Shown: in pieces, positions 1-5,352 of the stretch
Layout: each line of letters begins with the position of its first letter
How positions within the stretch are numbered: position 1 is the stretch's first letter
NCBI GenBank assembly: GCA_003695135.1
Contig: RFIR01000150.1
Coordinates: forward strand, 1 to 5,492
DNA from: Alphaproteobacteria bacterium
GTDB taxonomy: Bacteria > Pseudomonadota > Alphaproteobacteria > Rhodobacterales > Rhodobacteraceae
Reading direction: 5' to 3'
DNA: 5,492 bases
The notes under the pieces: generated by a model
Told to the model about the DNA's origin: nothing
Database searches by the model: none
The model's input: the letters and a program-made list of their open reading frames with translations, nothing else
Translations under genes and position numbers: made by a program

Positions 1-1
1 C

Positions 2-1114
2 CCGGATATCGACGCGGCGGCCGGGCTGATCTGCGGCAAACCCGTCTGCATGGCCGGCTGGGGCGGCTCGCATCTGGGCGTGATCGACCTGGATCTCCGG
101 CGCGATGCCGGGCGCTGGCGGCCGGCCGGGGCAAGCGTCGCCCTGCGCGCGGCCGATGGGGCGCCGGGCAGTGCCGTGGGGCCGCTGGGCGCGCGCGTGG
201 CCGCCATCGCCCGCCCCGCGCTCCACGCGCTGCGCGACAGCCTGCGCCAGCCCCTGGGCGAGATCGCGCGGCCCTTGCATTCGCATTTCGCGCTGGTCGC
301 CAACGATCCCTGCACCCAGCTGATCGCCGATGCCCAGCGCGCCCATGTCGAGAGCGCGCTGAGTGGCAGTTCCTGGGCGGAGCTGCCGCTCGTCTCGGCC
401 GCTTCCGCCTTCCGCACCGGCGCGGATGCGGTCGACCTGCCGCCCGGGCCGCTCGACCGCTCGGCGCTGTCGCGTATCTATCCCTATCCCAATGTGATCG
501 ACGCGCTTCTCGTCGACGGCGCGGGGCTCGCCGATTGGCTGGAGATGGCGGCCGGGCTCTACGAGACCCTGACGAAGGGCCGGCGCGACCAGCCGCTGAT
601 CCGCCCCGGCTTTCCCGGCTTCAACTTCGATGTCATCGCCGGGCTAGAATACCAGATCGACCTCTCCCGCCCGGCACGGTTCGACCCCTACGGCCAGCTC
701 GTCGCCCCGGATTCGCGGCGCATCGTACGGCTCGAATGTGAAGGCCGGCCGGTGCGGCCATCCGACCGCTTCATCGTCGCCGCCAGCAGCTATCGCTCGG
801 GCGGTGGCGGCAACTATCCCGGCCTGTCGCCGGAGCGCATCGTGCTGGCGGGCACGCGGCCGGCGCAGGACATCCTGGCCGAATACATCCGCAAACACGG
901 CCCGCATCTGCCACCGCCACGGCCCGTCTGGTCCTTTGTGCCGCTGCCGGGAACCGGGGCCGTCTTCGAGACCGGGCAGGGCGCGCTCGCCCATCTCGAT
1001 GCGGTGACCGACCGGCGGCTGACCGCGCTCGGCCCGGCCGGCCCGGGGCTCACGCGGATGCGTCTGGAGCTGGCCCCGGCGGATGCTTGTCAGTCCGATG
1101 CACCCTCGCTATAG
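2..1114 (+). CDS. cpdB: CpdB-like 2',3'-cyclic-nucleotide 2'-phosphodiesterase/3'-nucleotidase, C-terminal part (5' end outside window)
   Basis: The reading frame is open from the left edge (first full codon at 2), so the Met at 50 is internal and not the start. About 370 residues are visible. Numbered from codon 2, they show the end of the metallophosphatase domain (GSHLGVIDLDL, ~22-32), then the 5'-nucleotidase C-terminal domain: NDPCTQLI (~101-108), YPYPN (~160-164), FNFDVIAGLEYQIDL (~207-221) and the glycine-rich YRSGGGGNYPG (~264-274). Together these motifs are typical of CpdB rather than UshA. Family members are usually ~650 residues, so a bit under half is missing. Known family role: periplasmic two-step hydrolysis of 2',3'-cyclic nucleotides to nucleosides plus phosphate, for salvage. 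The signal peptide would lie upstream and cannot be checked. The tail after ~300 is alanine/proline-rich and weakly conserved. The stop codon overlaps the -10 box of the efp promoter. Confidence 0.88.
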   Translation, partial: PDIDAAAGLICGKPVCMAGWGGSHLGVIDLDLRRDAGRWRPAGASVALRAADGAPGSAVGPLGARVAAIARPALHALRDSLRQPLGEIARPLHSHFALVANDPCTQLIADAQRAHVESALSGSSWAELPLVSAASAFRTGADAVDLPPGPLDRSALSRIYPYPNVIDALLVDGAGLADWLEMAAGLYETLTKGRRDQPLIRPGFPGFNFDVIAGLEYQIDLSRPARFDPYGQLVAPDSRRIVRLECEGRPVRPSDRFIVAASSYRSGGGGNYPGLSPERIVLAGTRPAQDILAEYIRKHGPHLPPPRPVWSFVPLPGTGAVFETGQGALAHLDAVTDRRLTALGPAGPGLTRMRLELAPADACQSDAPSL

Positions 1115-1115
1115 C
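1087..1115 (+). promoter_or_regulatory. Predicted sigma70-type promoter for efp
   Basis: A -35 box TTGTCA (1087-1092) is followed after exactly 17 nt by a -10 box TATAGC (1110-1115). Transcription would start near 1122 and give a leader of about 29 nt before the efp ATG. The -35 box lies in the last codons of the upstream cpdB-like gene, and the -10 box contains that gene's TAG stop (1112-1114). This suggests efp has its own promoter and does not rely on read-through. It was judged by eye from match and spacing only. Confidence 0.6.
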
Positions 1116-1150
1116 AGCGCGCGCAGGCGAAGGATCGGCGCGAGGACCCC

Positions 1151-1714
1151 ATGGCGAAGATCAACGGAAACGAAATCAGGCCCGGCAACGTCTTGGAACA
1201 CAATGGCGGGCTGTGGGTCGCGGTCAAGGTCAGCCATGTCAAGCCGGGCAAGGGCGGCGCCTTCGCCCAGGTGGAGCTGAAGAACCTGCGCAACGGCTCC
1301 AAGCTCAACGAACGCTTCCGCTCGGCCGACAAGGTCGAGCGCGTGCGGCTGGAGCAGAAGGATCAGCAGTTCCTCTACGAGACCGACGGCATGCTGACCT
1401 TCATGGACAACGAGACCTTCGAGCAGATCGAGCTGCCCGCCGACATTCTGGGCGACCGGCGCCCCTTCCTGCAGGAGGGCATGACGGTCAAGATCGAGTA
1501 TTACGAGACCGAGGCGCTGAACGTCACCCTGCCCGAGAAGGTCACCTGCACGGTGGCCGAGACCGAGCCGGTGGTGAAGGGCCAGACTGCGGCCAACAGC
1601 TTCAAGCCCGCCCTGCTCGACAACGGCGTGCGCATCACCGTGCCACCCTTCATCGCCCAGGGCGAGGCGATCGTCGTCTCCACCGAGACCATGGAGTATG
1701 TCGAGCGGGCCTGA
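1151..1714 (+). CDS. efp: Elongation factor P
   Basis: This 187-residue protein has the standard EF-P length. It has an N-terminal KOW-like domain (~1-62) with the loop VKPGKGGAF at 30-38, then two OB-fold domains (~65-127 and ~130-187). The C-terminal domain contains the family-typical GQTAANSFKPALLDNGVRI region and VPPFIAQGEAI (signature-like). Lys34 sits at the tip of the loop, the position that EpmA beta-lysylates in E. coli. The loop is of the lysine type, not the Arg32 (EarP) type. EF-P binds between the ribosomal P and E sites and relieves stalling on polyproline stretches. The ATG at 1151 has a GAGGA Shine-Dalgarno (1142-1146) 4 nt upstream, and the start matches the usual MAKINGNEIRPG N-terminus. 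No modification enzyme gene lies in the window, so the modification state is inferred only from the loop. Confidence 0.97.
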   Translation: MAKINGNEIRPGNVLEHNGGLWVAVKVSHVKPGKGGAFAQVELKNLRNGSKLNERFRSADKVERVRLEQKDQQFLYETDGMLTFMDNETFEQIELPADILGDRRPFLQEGMTVKIEYYETEALNVTLPEKVTCTVAETEPVVKGQTAANSFKPALLDNGVRITVPPFIAQGEAIVVSTETMEYVERA

Positions 1715-1763
1715 GCCGGTAAGGCTGCGCCATGAACGCGCATCCTGCTGGCGGTTGCGCCCC

Positions 1764-1796
1764 TGGCCGGCGTTGCACTGCTGAGCCGGCCGGCCA
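1764..1796 (+). terminator. Hairpin downstream of efp, possible U-tract-less terminator
   Basis: TGGCCGGC (1764-1771) is perfectly complementary to GCCGGCCA (1789-1796), giving an 8-bp GC-rich stem with a 17-nt loop, 50 nt after the efp stop. No T-run follows (CAAT comes next), so it is not a classical intrinsic terminator. It could pause polymerase, protect the efp mRNA 3' end, or be chance in GC-rich DNA. Confidence 0.25.
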
Positions 1797-1799
1797 CAA

Positions 1800-1840
1800 T
1801 CCTCTCCACCTTGCAGCCCCGCCGGGGCTGGCGTAGAGGG
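1800..1840 (+). other. Two-tier stem-loop in the leader of the inositol-monophosphatase gene
   Basis: An inner perfect 7-bp stem CAGCCCC (1814-1820) / GGGGCTG (1824-1830) with a 3-nt loop sits inside an outer 6-bp stem TCCTCT (1800-1805) / AGAGGG (1835-1840, one G-U pair). The structure ends 10 nt before the Shine-Dalgarno of the next gene. It may be a terminator-like or mRNA-stability element. No riboswitch class is recognised. Confidence 0.3.
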
Positions 1841-1865
1841 TTCTGCCGTCAAGGGGAGCCCGCCC

Positions 1866-2681
1866 ATGTCCACCGCCTCGCCCACGCTCAACGTGATGAT
1901 CAAGGCCGTGCGCCGGGCCGCGCGCGGACTGGTGCGCGATTTCGGCGAGGTGGAGAACCTGCAGGTGTCGACGAAATCGGCCGGCGATTTCGTCTCGCGC
2001 GCCGATACCAGGGCCGAGCAGGTTCTGCGCAGCGAGCTGATGGAGGCGCGGCCGAACTACGGCTGGCTGGGCGAGGAAGGCGGCGGCGCGGCGGGCAAGG
2101 ACCCCACCCGGCGCTGGATCGTCGATCCGCTGGACGGCACCACCAATTTCCTGCACGGCCAGCCGCAATGGTCGATCTCCGTGGCGCTGGAACACAAGGG
2201 GCGCATCGAGGCCGGGGTGATCTACGATCCGGTCAAGGACGAGATGTTCACCGCCGAGAAGGGCCAGGGCGCCTGGCTCAACGACCGCAGGCTGCGGGTC
2301 AGCGCCCGGCGCGACATGCTGACTTGCGTCTTCGCCACCGGCCTGCCCTTTGCCGGCAAGGGCGGCCTGCCCACGGCGCTGGCCGAGCTGGCGCGCGTCG
2401 CCCCGCATTGCGCCGGCATCCGGCGCTACGGCTCGGCCGCGCTCGATCTCGCCTGGGTCGCCGCCGGGCGCTTCGACGGCTTCTGGGAACGCGACCTGCA
2501 CGCCTGGGACATCGCCGCGGGGCTCTTGCTGGTGCAGGAGGCCGGCGGGTTGAGCTGCAGCCTGGTGCCGGGCGAGGTGATGGAAACCGGCTCGGTGCTG
2601 GCGGCCAATGCCGAGGTGTTCGACCGGCTGAAGGCGATGCTGATCCCCGAACAGGTCGCAACGGGGAATCGCGTCGGCTGA
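1866..2681 (+). CDS. suhB: Inositol monophosphatase family protein (SuhB-like)
   Basis: The 271 residues match the normal family length (E. coli SuhB 267). The metal-binding and catalytic signatures of Mg2+-dependent, Li+-sensitive phosphatases are all present: GEEGG with Glu70/Glu71, WIVDPLDGTTNF at 84-95 with Asp87 and Asp90, and the C-terminal WDIAAG at 214-219 with Asp215. The expected reaction is hydrolysis of myo-inositol-1-phosphate to inositol and phosphate in the cytosol. Relatives act on other sugar or nucleotide phosphates (PAP, fructose-1,6-bisphosphate, histidinol-phosphate), so substrate is not settled. E. coli SuhB also assists rRNA antitermination, which cannot be judged here. 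The start at 1866 is supported by a strong AAGGGGAG Shine-Dalgarno (1851-1858), 7 nt upstream. The gene follows efp in the same direction with a 151-nt gap and ends 5 nt short of the convergent ygfZ stop. Confidence 0.93.
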   Translation: MSTASPTLNVMIKAVRRAARGLVRDFGEVENLQVSTKSAGDFVSRADTRAEQVLRSELMEARPNYGWLGEEGGGAAGKDPTRRWIVDPLDGTTNFLHGQPQWSISVALEHKGRIEAGVIYDPVKDEMFTAEKGQGAWLNDRRLRVSARRDMLTCVFATGLPFAGKGGLPTALAELARVAPHCAGIRRYGSAALDLAWVAAGRFDGFWERDLHAWDIAAGLLLVQEAGGLSCSLVPGEVMETGSVLAANAEVFDRLKAMLIPEQVATGNRVG

Positions 2682-2695
2682 CCCCGTCAGCCGGC
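2673..2695. terminator. Bidirectional hairpin enclosing both stop codons of convergent genes
   Basis: The arms GTCGGCTGAC (2673-2682) and GTCAGCCGGC (2686-2695) pair over 10 bp (one G-U) around a CCC loop, forming a very stable stem. The TGA of the inositol-monophosphatase gene (2679-2681) lies in the left arm. The complement of the ygfZ TGA (2687-2689) lies in the right arm, so both genes end in GGC-TGA within the palindrome. There are no T-runs on either side. It probably acts as a compact two-way terminator or 3'-end stabiliser, but termination is inferred. Confidence 0.5.
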
Positions 2696-3547
2696 CGGCT
2701 GCGGTTCGTCGTCCATCACGAAGCCTGTCACCGCGATGCGCGCCTCGCCCGCCTGCAGGGCGCCGGCAATGCGGTCGCGGCGCAGCTGCGCCAGACCCTG
2801 CCCCCCGGCCACCGAGAACAGCTTGCCGGCCACGCGGCCGTCGCACAGGATCTCGGTGCCCGGCGGCGGCGGCGGGCCATCCACTGTCACCCGCGCCAGC
2901 CCCTTGCGCAGCTCGGTCTTGTGCTTCATGCGCGCGGTCACCTCCTGCCCGACATAGCAGCCCTTGCGGAAATCGACGCCATGCAGCCGCTCGAACCCGG
3001 CCTCGAGGATGTAGCTTTCCTCCGGGATCAGCTCGACGCCGCTTTCGGGAATGCCGAGGGCGATGCGCAGCGCCTCGTACTCCGCCCGCGTGCCAGGCCC
3101 GGCGGCAATGCCGTCGGCCGCGCCATAGAGCCGCCAGCCCAGCCTGGCGTCGCGCGGATCGGGGATTGCGACTTCCGCCGGTGCCGGCCCCTCCCCCGGC
3201 CAGATCAGCACCGGCTTGATGTCGGTGGGCGCGATCTCCACCTTGCGGCGCAGCCGGTACATGGTCATCCGCTGCGCCAGCGCCGCTGCGCGGTCGGCGG
3301 CGACGTCGACCAGCACATCCTCGCCATCGGCGACCAGCAGGAAGTCGAACAGATACTTGCCCTGCGGGGTCAGCAATGCCGCATAGACCGCGCGTCCAGC
3401 CTCCAGCCGGCCCACATCGGCGGTGACGAGATCCTGCAGAAAGCTGCGGACGTCCGGCCCGCTCAGGCGCAGGACGGCCCTGCTGTCATCGACGATATGG
3501 CGGCGCATGGTCACGGTATCCGGTGCAAAAGATGCTCGCGATGGCAC
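2687..3547 (-). CDS. ygfZ: YgfZ/GcvT-domain folate-binding protein
   Basis: The 286-residue product carries the diagnostic YgfZ motif KGCYVGQE at 195-202 with Cys197, followed by VTARMKHKTELRKGL. The N-terminal GcvT-like fold shows VLRLSGPDVRSFLQDLVTADV (~25-45) and the PQGKYLFDF segment (61-69). Family role: a tetrahydrofolate-dependent protein related to the glycine-cleavage T protein that supports assembly or repair of certain Fe-S clusters, such as that of the tRNA methylthiotransferase MiaB. The motif cysteine is functionally important. The longest frame begins with GTG at 3547. An ATG at 3508 (residue 14, MRRHIVDDSRAVLRLSG) gives a more typical N-terminus, and the predicted promoter lies just upstream of the GTG, so 3508 is my preferred start. 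Neither start has a strong Shine-Dalgarno. The gene is convergent with the inositol-monophosphatase gene and divergent from the glycosyltransferase pair. Confidence 0.93.
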   Translation of the reverse strand: MPSRASFAPDTVTMRRHIVDDSRAVLRLSGPDVRSFLQDLVTADVGRLEAGRAVYAALLTPQGKYLFDFLLVADGEDVLVDVAADRAAALAQRMTMYRLRRKVEIAPTDIKPVLIWPGEGPAPAEVAIPDPRDARLGWRLYGAADGIAAGPGTRAEYEALRIALGIPESGVELIPEESYILEAGFERLHGVDFRKGCYVGQEVTARMKHKTELRKGLARVTVDGPPPPPGTEILCDGRVAGKLFSVAGGQGLAQLRRDRIAGALQAGEARIAVTGFVMDDEPQPAG

Positions 3548-3556
3548 CGGACTCTA

Positions 3557-3583
3557 GCTATAGAAGGGATCAAGACAGTTCAA
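3557..3583 (-). promoter_or_regulatory. Candidate promoter for ygfZ in the divergent gap
   Basis: Read on the minus strand, TTGAAC (3583-3578) is followed after 15 nt by TATAGC (3562-3557). That -10 hexamer is identical to the one at the efp promoter. The 15-nt spacer is short of the ideal 17. Transcription would begin around 3550, almost on the GTG at 3547, leaving a ~40-nt leader for the ATG at 3508. On the plus strand the same spot offers a TATAGA (3559-3564) but no acceptable -35 box. Confidence 0.35.
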
Positions 3584-3596
3584 CACGGCCAATTTC

Positions 3597-4295
3597 ATGC
3601 CGGCGCCTATCTCCGTCATTATTCCGACTCTGCAGGCGGCGGGGCAGATCGGCCCCTGCATCGCCGCGCTGACCGAGGGGCTGGGCAAGGGGCTGATCCG
3701 CGAGCTGATCCTCGCCGATGGCGGCTCGCGCGACGGCATCGCCGATCTTGCCGACATGCTGGGCGCGAAGCTGGTCACAAGCCCGCCCGGGCGGGGCGGG
3801 CAACTCAGGGCCGGCATTGCGCAGGCCCGCGGCGCATGGCTGCTGGTCCTGCATGCCGACACGGTGCCGGAGCCGGGCTGGAGTGCGGCGGTCGCCGAGC
3901 ACCTGCATCACCATCCGCAGATGGCCGGCTATTTCCGGCTGCGCTTCGACGCCGCCGGCCTGGCACCGCGCCTTGTCGCCGGCTGGGCCAATCTGCGCGC
4001 CCGCCTCATCGGTCTGCCCTATGGCGATCAGGGCCTGCTGATCCCGCGCGCGCTCCACGATGCTGTGGGCGGCTATCCCGACATCCCGCTGATGGAGGAT
4101 GTTTCGCTCGCCCGTGCCCTGCGCGGCAGGCTGCGCATGCTGCCCGCCACGGCGGTGACCAGCGCCGCGCGCTATCTGCGCGAGGGCTGGGTCCGTCAGG
4201 GCCTGCGCAACTGGGGATTGCTGCTGCGCTATCTGGCCGGGGTTTCGCCCGCAAGGCTGGCTGCCGCCTATGACCGCCCGCGCACCAATGGCTGA
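3597..4295 (+). CDS. GT-A family 2 glycosyltransferase, TIGR04283-like (rSAM/selenodomain- or arsenosugar-associated)
   Basis: The 232-residue protein has a family-2 GT-A fold. It opens with ISVIIPTLQAA (5-15), then DGGSRDG (41-47, nucleotide-sugar binding), SPPGRGGQLRAG (62-73), a DxD-like HADT (86-89), the acceptor-side PYGDQG (141-146) and MEDV (166-169, likely catalytic acid). The combination GRGGQL + HADT + YGDQG is typical of the TIGR04283 group, known as 'transferase 2, rSAM/selenodomain-associated' and later as an arsenosugar-biosynthesis glycosyltransferase. The donor and acceptor are unknown here. No transmembrane segment is obvious, so it is likely cytosolic or peripheral. The start at 3597 fits the family N-terminus but lacks a clear Shine-Dalgarno. 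It overlaps the next gene by 26 nt, or 8 nt from that gene's second Met, indicating coupled translation of the pair. No radical-SAM partner is in the window. Confidence 0.88.
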   Translation: MPAPISVIIPTLQAAGQIGPCIAALTEGLGKGLIRELILADGGSRDGIADLADMLGAKLVTSPPGRGGQLRAGIAQARGAWLLVLHADTVPEPGWSAAVAEHLHHHPQMAGYFRLRFDAAGLAPRLVAGWANLRARLIGLPYGDQGLLIPRALHDAVGGYPDIPLMEDVSLARALRGRLRMLPATAVTSAARYLREGWVRQGLRNWGLLLRYLAGVSPARLAAAYDRPRTNG

Positions 4296-4905
4296 GCGCG
4301 CGCGCCATCTGGTGCTGTTCCTGCGCGAGCCGGTGCCGGGCCGGGTCAAGACCCGGCTGGGGCGCGATATCGGCATGATCGAGGCCTGCTGGTGGTACCG
4401 CCACGCCGTCCGCGACCTGATCCGCCGGGTGGGCCGCGATCCACGCTGGCACACGTGGCTCGCCGTCACCCCGGACCGCGCGGTGGAAAGCCGGTTCTGG
4501 CCCGAGGATCTGCCCTGCCTTCCGCAGGGCGGCGGCGATCTGGGCGCGCGCATGGCCCGCATCTTTCGCACCCTGCCACCCGGTCCGGTACTGATCATGG
4601 GCGGCGACATTCCGCGCGCGGGCGCCGCGCACATCGCCGAGGCCTTCGCGCTGCTGGGTCGCAGCGATGCGGTGTTCGGGCCGACGCCCGATGGCGGGTT
4701 CTGGCTGGCGGGACTTTCCCGCGGGCGGCGCAAGGCACCGGCAGGGCTGTTCCGGAACGTGCGCTGGTCGACCCGTCATGCGCTGGCCGACAGCCTGCAG
4801 ACGCTCGGCGATGCCCGGGTCAGCTTTGCCGCGCCGCTGCCCGACATCGATACCGGCCTCGACCTCGCCATGCACAGGGCAACGGGTGGGCGAGGGGGTG
4901 ACTGA
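4270..4905 (+). CDS. DUF2064/TIGR04282-like glycosyltransferase (nucleotidyltransferase-like fold)
   Basis: The 211-residue product shows the ordered motifs of the DUF2064 family: GRVKTRLG (24-31, nucleotide-binding loop), QGGGDLGARM (86-95), GGDIPRA (111-117, metal/nucleotide site), GPTPDGGFWLAGL (137-149), VRWST (164-168) and DIDTGLDL (192-199). The fold resembles CofC/MobA nucleotidyltransferases. The group is annotated 'transferase 1, rSAM/selenodomain-associated' and is a regular partner of TIGR04283 proteins, as found here. The reaction is not established from sequence. The ATG at 4270 gives a 26-nt overlap with the upstream gene. The ATG at 4288 (residue 7, MAERARHLVLF) is an equally plausible start with an 8-nt overlap. 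The pair almost certainly shares one transcript. The last residues (ATGGRGGD) are glycine-rich and unlikely to be structured. Confidence 0.88.
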   Translation: MTARAPMAERARHLVLFLREPVPGRVKTRLGRDIGMIEACWWYRHAVRDLIRRVGRDPRWHTWLAVTPDRAVESRFWPEDLPCLPQGGGDLGARMARIFRTLPPGPVLIMGGDIPRAGAAHIAEAFALLGRSDAVFGPTPDGGFWLAGLSRGRRKAPAGLFRNVRWSTRHALADSLQTLGDARVSFAAPLPDIDTGLDLAMHRATGGRGGD

Positions 4906-4920
4906 CGGCCGATGACCGGG

Positions 4921-4955
4921 CCGGATGCTGCCCGCTTCGCCGGCTGCATCGCCGG
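4921..4955 (+). terminator. Hairpin after the glycosyltransferase operon, candidate terminator
   Basis: CCG+GATGC (4921-4928) pairs with GCATC+CGG (4946-4950 and 4953-4955, 2-nt bulge). Three further inner pairs (4930-4932 with 4942-4944) close a 9-nt loop. It starts 16 nt after the stop at 4905. There is no T-run, so termination is uncertain. Confidence 0.3.
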
Positions 4956-5000
4956 GGCGGGTCCACCCGGCCTCATCTCGCGCCGGAAAAACGAAGGCCC

Positions 5001-5170
5001 CCCCGCGAAATCCGGCGGCAGGCGGATGCCCGGAATGCACAGGGTTTCGCAGGGATCATGATCGCGCGCGCGTAAAACAAATAGAAGAGACCCCTGCAAG
5101 CCCGGATGCAGGCGGGCATCCTGAATGCATGAGGATTCAGCAGGATCAGATCTGTGGACACGTAAAATAA
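5001..5170. repeat. Diverged tandem direct repeat, 90-bp period, two copies
   Basis: Copy 1 (5001-5080) and copy 2 (5091-5170) align without any gap at an offset of exactly 90. By my count 50 of 80 positions are identical. The best-kept blocks are CCCC at the start, GCAGGCGG, GAATGCA, GGATCA and CGTAAAA near the end (5071/5161). Each copy can form a hairpin around the shared AGGCGG: in copy 2 a perfect GGATGC (5104-5109) / GCATCC (5116-5121), in copy 1 TCCGG (5011-5015) / CCGGA (5030-5034). Copy 2 has an alternative hairpin ATCCT-GAAT (5118-5126) with ATTC-agc-AGGAT (5135-5146). Mismatches are spread 8/10/12 over the three codon positions of the plus frame that stays open through it, so coding selection is not evident. 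The likeliest reading is two degenerate copies of a dispersed extragenic element. Confidence 0.6.
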
Positions 5171-5233
5171 TCAGAGCGCTTCCCGTCCAATCTGAATCGA
5201 ACCAATCACGAAGCCCCGCCCAGGCGTCAGCCC

Positions 5234-5293
5234 GGGCAGCGCCCGCCCGCCCCCCAGGCGGGCGCTTCGCGCCGCCTCGGGCGGGCACTGCCC
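5234..5293. repeat. 60-nt imperfect palindrome (long GC-rich hairpin)
   Basis: The left arm GGGCAG-c-GCCCGCCCG (5234-5249) pairs with the right arm CGGGCGGGC-a-CTGCCC (5278-5293): 15 of 16 pairs, one C/A mismatch. Inside, GGC-g-GGCGC (5257-5265) pairs with GCGCC-GCC (5269-5276) around a TTC loop, with one bulged G. The left arm can also pair with the inner GGCGGGC (5257-5263), giving a competing fold. There is no T-run. Its place between convergent genes suits a two-way transcription barrier, an mRNA 3'-end protector or a mobile palindromic repeat. Confidence 0.65.
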
Positions 5294-5330
5294 TTTGGCG
5301 TGGTGCGTATCGATCGGGGCGCGCACTAGA

Positions 5331-5352
5331 GCCTCATCCGTTTCGATGGGGT
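5331..5352 (-). terminator. Stem-loop just downstream of the methyltransferase stop
   Basis: GCCTCATC (5331-5338) pairs with GATGGGGT (5345-5352) over 8 bp (two G-U pairs read on the plus strand) with loop CGTTTC. It lies 8 nt past the minus-strand stop at 5361. Flanking GAGC (5329-5332) and GCTC (5359-5362) add a wider imperfect symmetry. There is no T-run on the minus strand, so it is either a weak terminator or part of a palindromic repeat. Confidence 0.35.

Noticed and set aside
1773..1800. Possible promoter TTGCAC-16-CACAAT before the inositol-monophosphatase gene
   Set aside because: Only 3/6 and 4/6 matches to consensus, and both boxes fall inside or beside a hairpin; too weak to call.
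1650..2846. A 398-residue minus-strand frame
   Set aside because: It is antisense to efp and the inositol-monophosphatase gene, which carry complete family motifs, and its composition is low-complexity and GC-driven.
1811..4273. An 820-residue open frame on the plus strand spanning several genes
   Set aside because: It overlaps the inositol-monophosphatase gene, ygfZ and a glycosyltransferase in other frames, is rich in Arg/Ala/Gly as expected of a GC-rich shadow, and shows no recognisable domain.
4925..5170. A short plus-strand frame (81 residues) covering both repeat copies, with repeated GG-PEC and VK motifs
   Set aside because: No Shine-Dalgarno or family match was seen, and conservation between copies is no better at codon positions 1-2 than expected. 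Kept only as a note in the repeat finding.
4776..5288. A minus-strand frame of 170 residues containing a 30-residue repeat
   Set aside because: Its period simply reflects the 90-bp DNA repeat, it runs antisense into the glycosyltransferase gene, substitutions show no codon-position bias, and the product resembles nothing known.
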